NCBI GenBank assembly: GCA_000949895.1
Contig: JWIT01000037.1
Coordinates: 1-35,924 of the forward strand
Source of the DNA: Agrobacterium arsenijevicii
GTDB taxonomy: Bacteria > Pseudomonadota > Alphaproteobacteria > Rhizobiales > Rhizobiaceae
DNA length: 35,924 bases
Reading direction: 5' to 3'
A program made the translations under genes and the position numbers. Below, piece after piece: positions 32,312-35,924 of this stretch; positions within the stretch are counted from its first letter, which is position 1, and each line of letters begins with the position of its first letter. The notes under the pieces were generated by a model. It saw only the letters and a program-made list of their open reading frames with translations, was not told the origin of the DNA and made no database searches.

Positions 32312-33435
32312 CGCAGTTTCACGGTGCCAGCACCGGCTAACGCCGCTTGTAGTGTTATGAGAAGTTGCAATGTCCTGGATGCGCCAGCAAAACTTGAATC
32401 GGCGGTTGCTATTCTGCTTGCCGGTGGCCTTCTTCTCATCAGGTTCAAGGAAATCCGGCCGCGTCGCGACCGGATTTCTTAAAGGATGCCGCGTTGTTAC
32501 TTTTATCCGCCCACATAGGATTCTACAGGCGGACCAATAAAAGTTCCATAAATATGCTTATGCGAGTTTCTCTATGCTATTGAAATACAAAAGATAATAT
32601 CATATCCCTATCATTCGGATTTTGTGGCAACTTGCCCCTGTCGCCACCGGTCTCGAGAGATTGATGATCCGCTTCCTCACACGATGGCTCGCACATCGCC
32701 GGGCAATACGGCGGCGATGGCAGGCTTCTCGCAATTTCGGACCCAGCCGGATCCTACTACGAAGCACAGCGCCGCGCGTTCCATAGCCGGTCCAGTGGTG
32801 ACATCGACGTTCTGGCACTGATCGAAAGTCGCCAGCGAGATAGCCCTGATAGAGCCATGCGCTGAGATGGACTTCGCTGTTCTCAAAGCCTTGTCCGATC
32901 AGGAGAAAGCCGGCCGTCGCTGACTCGTGGGCTGGTCAAACAGATGCTCGGCAACAAATGCTGAGCTGGCTTCTGTGAACCATCTCCGCCGGATACCTCA
33001 ATTCCCGCCGAAGCAAACCAATCCCGCTCTTTATGGATGGCGTCTTGGACCATGTCCGGATCTCCGTCGATCAACCCACTATCGGGGTCGGCTAGCAAGC
33101 TGCCGCCGCTTGCGCCTTTGGCTTCGCGGTGATCGCGATTTTGAGATCTTGGCGGTTCGAGTCCTTTCAAGGCGAAGACACTGGCAAGGCATCTTGCTCG
33201 AGCCCACTGCGGGTCAGGCCCTACGACGGCTTTGCGCCTTCAAGGCTGTCGTTCGTGGGCTCTTCTTTCTCTGCCGAAAGCCGCCATTCATTTCCAACCG
33301 TGTTCGGGCTCACGGTTCATACGGGTTTTCACAAGCTCAAACCCTGTTACGTCCACCTTCTCCTCAATCGCGTAGTCGGGAAGATGGCCCCATCATTCCG
33401 TACCTTGATATTTTAGGGAAGCGAAATTCGTCACA
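32312..33435. other. Long stretch with no recognised gene
   Basis: About 1.1 kb between the ABM gene and the ATPase gene holds several short open frames on both strands, none with a recognisable domain, consistent start signals or protein-like composition over its length. One strong palindrome lies at 32,450-32,478. Part of 32,560-32,640 is AT-rich. It may be decayed coding DNA. Confidence 0.35.
32450..32478. repeat. Perfect palindrome GAAATCCGG-N11-CCGGATTTC
   Basis: Nine-base arms at 32,450-32,458 and 32,470-32,478 surround an 11-base loop that itself contains CGCG/GCG symmetry. In either direction it would form a stable hairpin with an A-rich start and T-rich end of the stem, as in a bidirectional intrinsic terminator, but no gene ends close by. 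Confidence 0.55.
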
Positions 33436-35661
33436 CTATGCCTCGCCTCCTGGCGCAACTTCGACTTCTTCATCCATGTCTCCCGCTTCGGGGACGGCCA
33501 TTGGCTCCGGTCGCCTGGGCGGATTGTCGGGTCGGAACCGGGCGCGGAATGTGTCTTGGTCGTTCAGCCGAACCAGAACGGGGTTCTCGCAAGACGAAGC
33601 CTTCCCGAAGACCACAGCATGGCGGGGCTGCATCGAAGGGAGGACTGCAGCGTAGTCCGATCCGATGTAGTTACCCAGGAATTCCTTGCCGGTGTCGTCA
33701 AAGGTGCGCATGGCAAAGATGGTATTACACTGATTGAGGATGGTCTTTGTCACATTGGCGGTCCGCTGCGTAATGAGTAGGCAGCCGAGGCCGTATTTCC
33801 GGCCCTGCAGGATCGCTCGGGCGCTTTTTGCCGTGGCCACCTTGTCCCCCTCGGCGGCTACGCTGTTCCACTCTGGAACGAGCGTGTGCGCTTCCTCATA
33901 CACAAGACAAAGGCGAGCGTGGTTAGTCATCCCGAGCTCTTGGCAGACGAGTAGAGCCGCGTCCGAAAAGATAGCCGTTATCTCGGAGGGAGTAAGTCTT
34001 ACAAATGCTGCATTGTCAGCGTTCCAGCCGGACACCTGCTTCGTCACGCGAAATTGAGCTGGATTATATATCCTCAGGTAATGGTCATCACCTTGGCTAA
34101 GAAACGCCCTCATCTGCTGGACCACAGCGGCTACAAACGTGTTTCGAGAGCCGCCGAGCTCCTTGTTTTGGTTAGCAACTCCACCGGCACCGGCGGCAAC
34201 CAACTCAGCCTTCCTTTCCGTCTCGAACGCGGGATCGAGGAAGTCATTCAATAGAGTTTCATATTGATCTGTGAGGTCGAGACACAGAACCTTGATACCC
34301 TGCGAGATCATCCGCTCGACCAGCTCAATCGCAAGATAGCTCTTACCGACTCCGAGAATGCCGAGGATCGCAGTGTTATGCGTGACGCATTCGGAGGGAT
34401 CGAGGCGGACGCCATAGGGGGTAGCCGGAAAATGCCCAATGCAGTCGTCCTCCGGGCCGCCGTCGATCTCTTCGAGCAGGAAAACGGGGGCATTCATCCG
34501 CGGCATCCAGGGCACAGGGCGGAACCGGCGGTCGTCATCGTCCCATGTGCCGATCTTGCGTGCCTTAGCTCTGGCGTAGCCGTACTTGTTTTTTTGTTGG
34601 ACGACGTCGTCACGGGTCACGCCGTCAACCACTTGATAGATGACACGTTGGTTGTTACCGATCCGCACCAAGACGAGCGAGCCCTCGGCCAGTCCAACCT
34701 CGTTGATGACTTCGAATTGCAGGTACTCGGGGCTGGTCTCTGTGTCCACAATGCCGCATAGGCGGTCGATCCACTGGAGCGCTCGAATGTCTGTCTTGTC
34801 CTCGTCTGTCACAGCAATGGAGACGGCTATTCCGCTAGTAGCCCTAGCACTTCCATTGTGGAGCGCTGCCAGCCGCATCGGCAGTGACGTTGTCAGAACG
34901 CGAAGCAGGTTGCCCTCGTCTCGCCCCACATAGTTGAGCGCGACACCGAGCTGTGGCGGTCCGTGCTGGTCAGAGATCACCATTGGGGTGCCTTGGGCGA
35001 TTGTCTGCGCCTGCGCCTGTCGGACAAGAACAATGCCCGGCGATTGGTGTGCGGCGACTGAGCCAATCAAGTCTGCGCGATTTATTGGCGTCGGCCTTTC
35101 GAGGAACCACAAACCATACTTCGTCAGCGCCTCAAGAGGCCGGAACACAGAAATCACGATGAACGTAGCTAGGATAGCGAACATCTCAGTCGGTGCGTCG
35201 CGGTGGAACAGCCAGGCGGCGGCCGTAATCAACACACCGAAGATGATATTGGGACTGCCTAGCCCGACGACCGCGCGCTCGAAAACACGCCAAGATGTCG
35301 AGGGCTCCTCCCCCAAGGGCGGACGAAAGACTAGCAACAAGATGGAGACTACTGCGACAACGGAGCTGAAGCCGATAGTCGCGCCGAGCACATATGCGTC
35401 CGCCGTCCAAGGGACGACCACGGGAAGCGCTGGCACCAAGGCGAGCATCGCTGTCACGCCGTTTATAAGCGCCCCGGACGGGGGCGTGAAATATGGGTTG
35501 AGAATGAGGCTCCCGAATAGCAGACTGGCAATTCCGCCGTACAGCCAGACGGCGTTCTCATTTGGCTTCAATCCGCTGTCAACAAACAGGCTTTGAACGG
35601 CCACCAGGACGGCAACGTATAGAATGAGGGCTACTGCCCGAATCTGTGCTTCCGAAATCAC
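33436..35661 (-). CDS. Membrane-anchored HerA/FtsK-like ATPase
   Basis: The protein of about 741 residues begins with roughly six hydrophobic segments within the first 180 residues (for example AVALILYVAVLVAVQSLFV and YVLGATIGFSSVVAVVSILL), then a beta-rich region of about 160 residues resembling a HAS-barrel, then a P-loop ATPase with Walker A GILGVGKSY (about 434-442) and Walker B LCLVYEEAH (about 584-592), followed by LLITQRTANVTKTILNQC. This is the HerA/DUF87 layout, hexameric DNA-translocating motors, here tied to the membrane. The C-terminus is acidic (DMDEEVEVAPGGEA). A GTG at 35,661 with GGGGAG six bases upstream is preferred over a TTG at 35,676. No NurA, SIR2 or nuclease partner is visible, although its upstream side runs off the window. 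It may serve defence, DNA transfer or segregation; undecided. Confidence 0.8.
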   Translation of the reverse strand: MISEAQIRAVALILYVAVLVAVQSLFVDSGLKPNENAVWLYGGIASLLFGSLILNPYFTPPSGALINGVTAMLALVPALPVVVPWTADAYVLGATIGFSSVVAVVSILLLVFRPPLGEEPSTSWRVFERAVVGLGSPNIIFGVLITAAAWLFHRDAPTEMFAILATFIVISVFRPLEALTKYGLWFLERPTPINRADLIGSVAAHQSPGIVLVRQAQAQTIAQGTPMVISDQHGPPQLGVALNYVGRDEGNLLRVLTTSLPMRLAALHNGSARATSGIAVSIAVTDEDKTDIRALQWIDRLCGIVDTETSPEYLQFEVINEVGLAEGSLVLVRIGNNQRVIYQVVDGVTRDDVVQQKNKYGYARAKARKIGTWDDDDRRFRPVPWMPRMNAPVFLLEEIDGGPEDDCIGHFPATPYGVRLDPSECVTHNTAILGILGVGKSYLAIELVERMISQGIKVLCLDLTDQYETLLNDFLDPAFETERKAELVAAGAGGVANQNKELGGSRNTFVAAVVQQMRAFLSQGDDHYLRIYNPAQFRVTKQVSGWNADNAAFVRLTPSEITAIFSDAALLVCQELGMTNHARLCLVYEEAHTLVPEWNSVAAEGDKVATAKSARAILQGRKYGLGCLLITQRTANVTKTILNQCNTIFAMRTFDDTGKEFLGNYIGSDYAAVLPSMQPRHAVVFGKASSCENPVLVRLNDQDTFRARFRPDNPPRRPEPMAVPEAGDMDEEVEVAPGGEA

Positions 35662-35676
35662 ACGCCGCTCCCCCAA

Positions 35677-35924
35677 ACTCGCTGATAATTCAACTATGGG
35701 ACTTGCGGAACTACAATTCTAGGGCGTTTTTTTCCACAGGGCACGCAGCGGCTTCCTCAGTTGTGAACCTATTCAAGGAAGCTAAGTCGGACATCCCTGA
35801 CAGGGCTCTAAGCAGCCATTCCATGATGCGAGCTTCCATGTCCGCTTCGTTTGATCGTCCGCCCTATTCCGCCCGTCCGCACCCGGCCCCAAATCAGTCG
35901 TAGAGTTAAGCTAATTCTCGGTTA
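35677..35924. other. Window end, no recognised gene
   Basis: About 250 bases upstream of the ATPase gene. A plus-strand open frame crosses it but shows no family features. It presumably holds the ATPase promoter; no convincing -35/-10 pair was identified. Confidence 0.3.

Noticed and set aside
32677..32886. 69-codon minus-strand open frame with some protein-like character
   Set aside because: It could be a fragment of an old gene, but I recognise no family and both ends are abrupt, so I cannot support a call.
33150..33180. tRNA-like GGTTCGAGTCC sequence resembling a T-arm
   Set aside because: The flanking bases do not pair to form the T stem, and no acceptor or anticodon arm could be drawn on either strand.
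32927..33655. 242-codon plus-strand open frame next to the ATPase gene
   Set aside because: It overlaps the end of the ATPase gene on the other strand, is rich in Arg, Ser and Pro as expected of a non-coding frame, and shows no domain.

Overview
The window looks like accessory DNA, probably a megaplasmid or genomic island, of an alphaproteobacterium of the Rhizobiales (Rhizobium, Agrobacterium or Ensifer type). This is inferred from protein flavour, from the ETF/ETF-QO sequences and from the IS families present; no rRNA, tRNA, replication or core marker gene was seen to fix the species.

Layout. Bases 1-5,600 are a patchwork: an IS66 OrfA fragment, a Tat-exported beta-helix protein, a single-chain MNT-HEPN protein, then a graveyard of IS3 (IS2 group), IS110 and IS21 remnants with a scrap of an acyl-CoA dehydrogenase gene. 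Bases 5,600-31,490 form one large catabolic regulon. It holds a CUT1-type ABC importer (minus strand); glyoxalase I, a D-2-hydroxyacid dehydrogenase and an FAD-linked hydroxyacid dehydrogenase (plus); a GMC dehydrogenase with a gluconate-2-dehydrogenase-type small subunit (minus); a class III aminotransferase, HyuA, HyuB, a SnoaL-like protein, a second GMC dehydrogenase, an FAH-family hydrolase and an RpiR regulator (plus); and etfB-etfA-ETF-QO (plus). A decayed IS66 element sits harmlessly in the convergent gap at 13.7-15.6 kb. Bases 31,500-35,924 hold a small ABM monooxygenase-like gene, a long apparently gene-free stretch and a membrane-anchored HerA/FtsK-like ATPase.

The main discovery is a 35-bp cis-element found five times with identical spacing: palindrome GGATCA-N2-TGATCC, N2, a -35 box TTGACA, N7, then a third half-site GGATCA. 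It lies in front of all five transcription units (minus at 10,259-10,293 and 18,014-18,048; plus at 10,430-10,464, 18,151-18,185 and 27,934-27,968). The layout fits one repressor controlling the whole set, and the local RpiR protein is the obvious candidate. Because the ETF operon carries the same element, these ETF genes look like a dedicated electron outlet to ubiquinone for the pathway rather than a passive neighbour.

Working model (inference): a carbohydrate-like or amino-alcohol/lactam-containing compound is imported, oxidised by two GMC dehydrogenases, transaminated, processed by an ATP-dependent HyuAB enzyme and an FAH-family C-C hydrolase. 2-Oxoaldehydes and D-2-hydroxyacids are then handled by GloA and the two hydroxyacid dehydrogenases, with electrons passing through ETF and ETF-QO. 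The substrate cannot be named from sequence alone.
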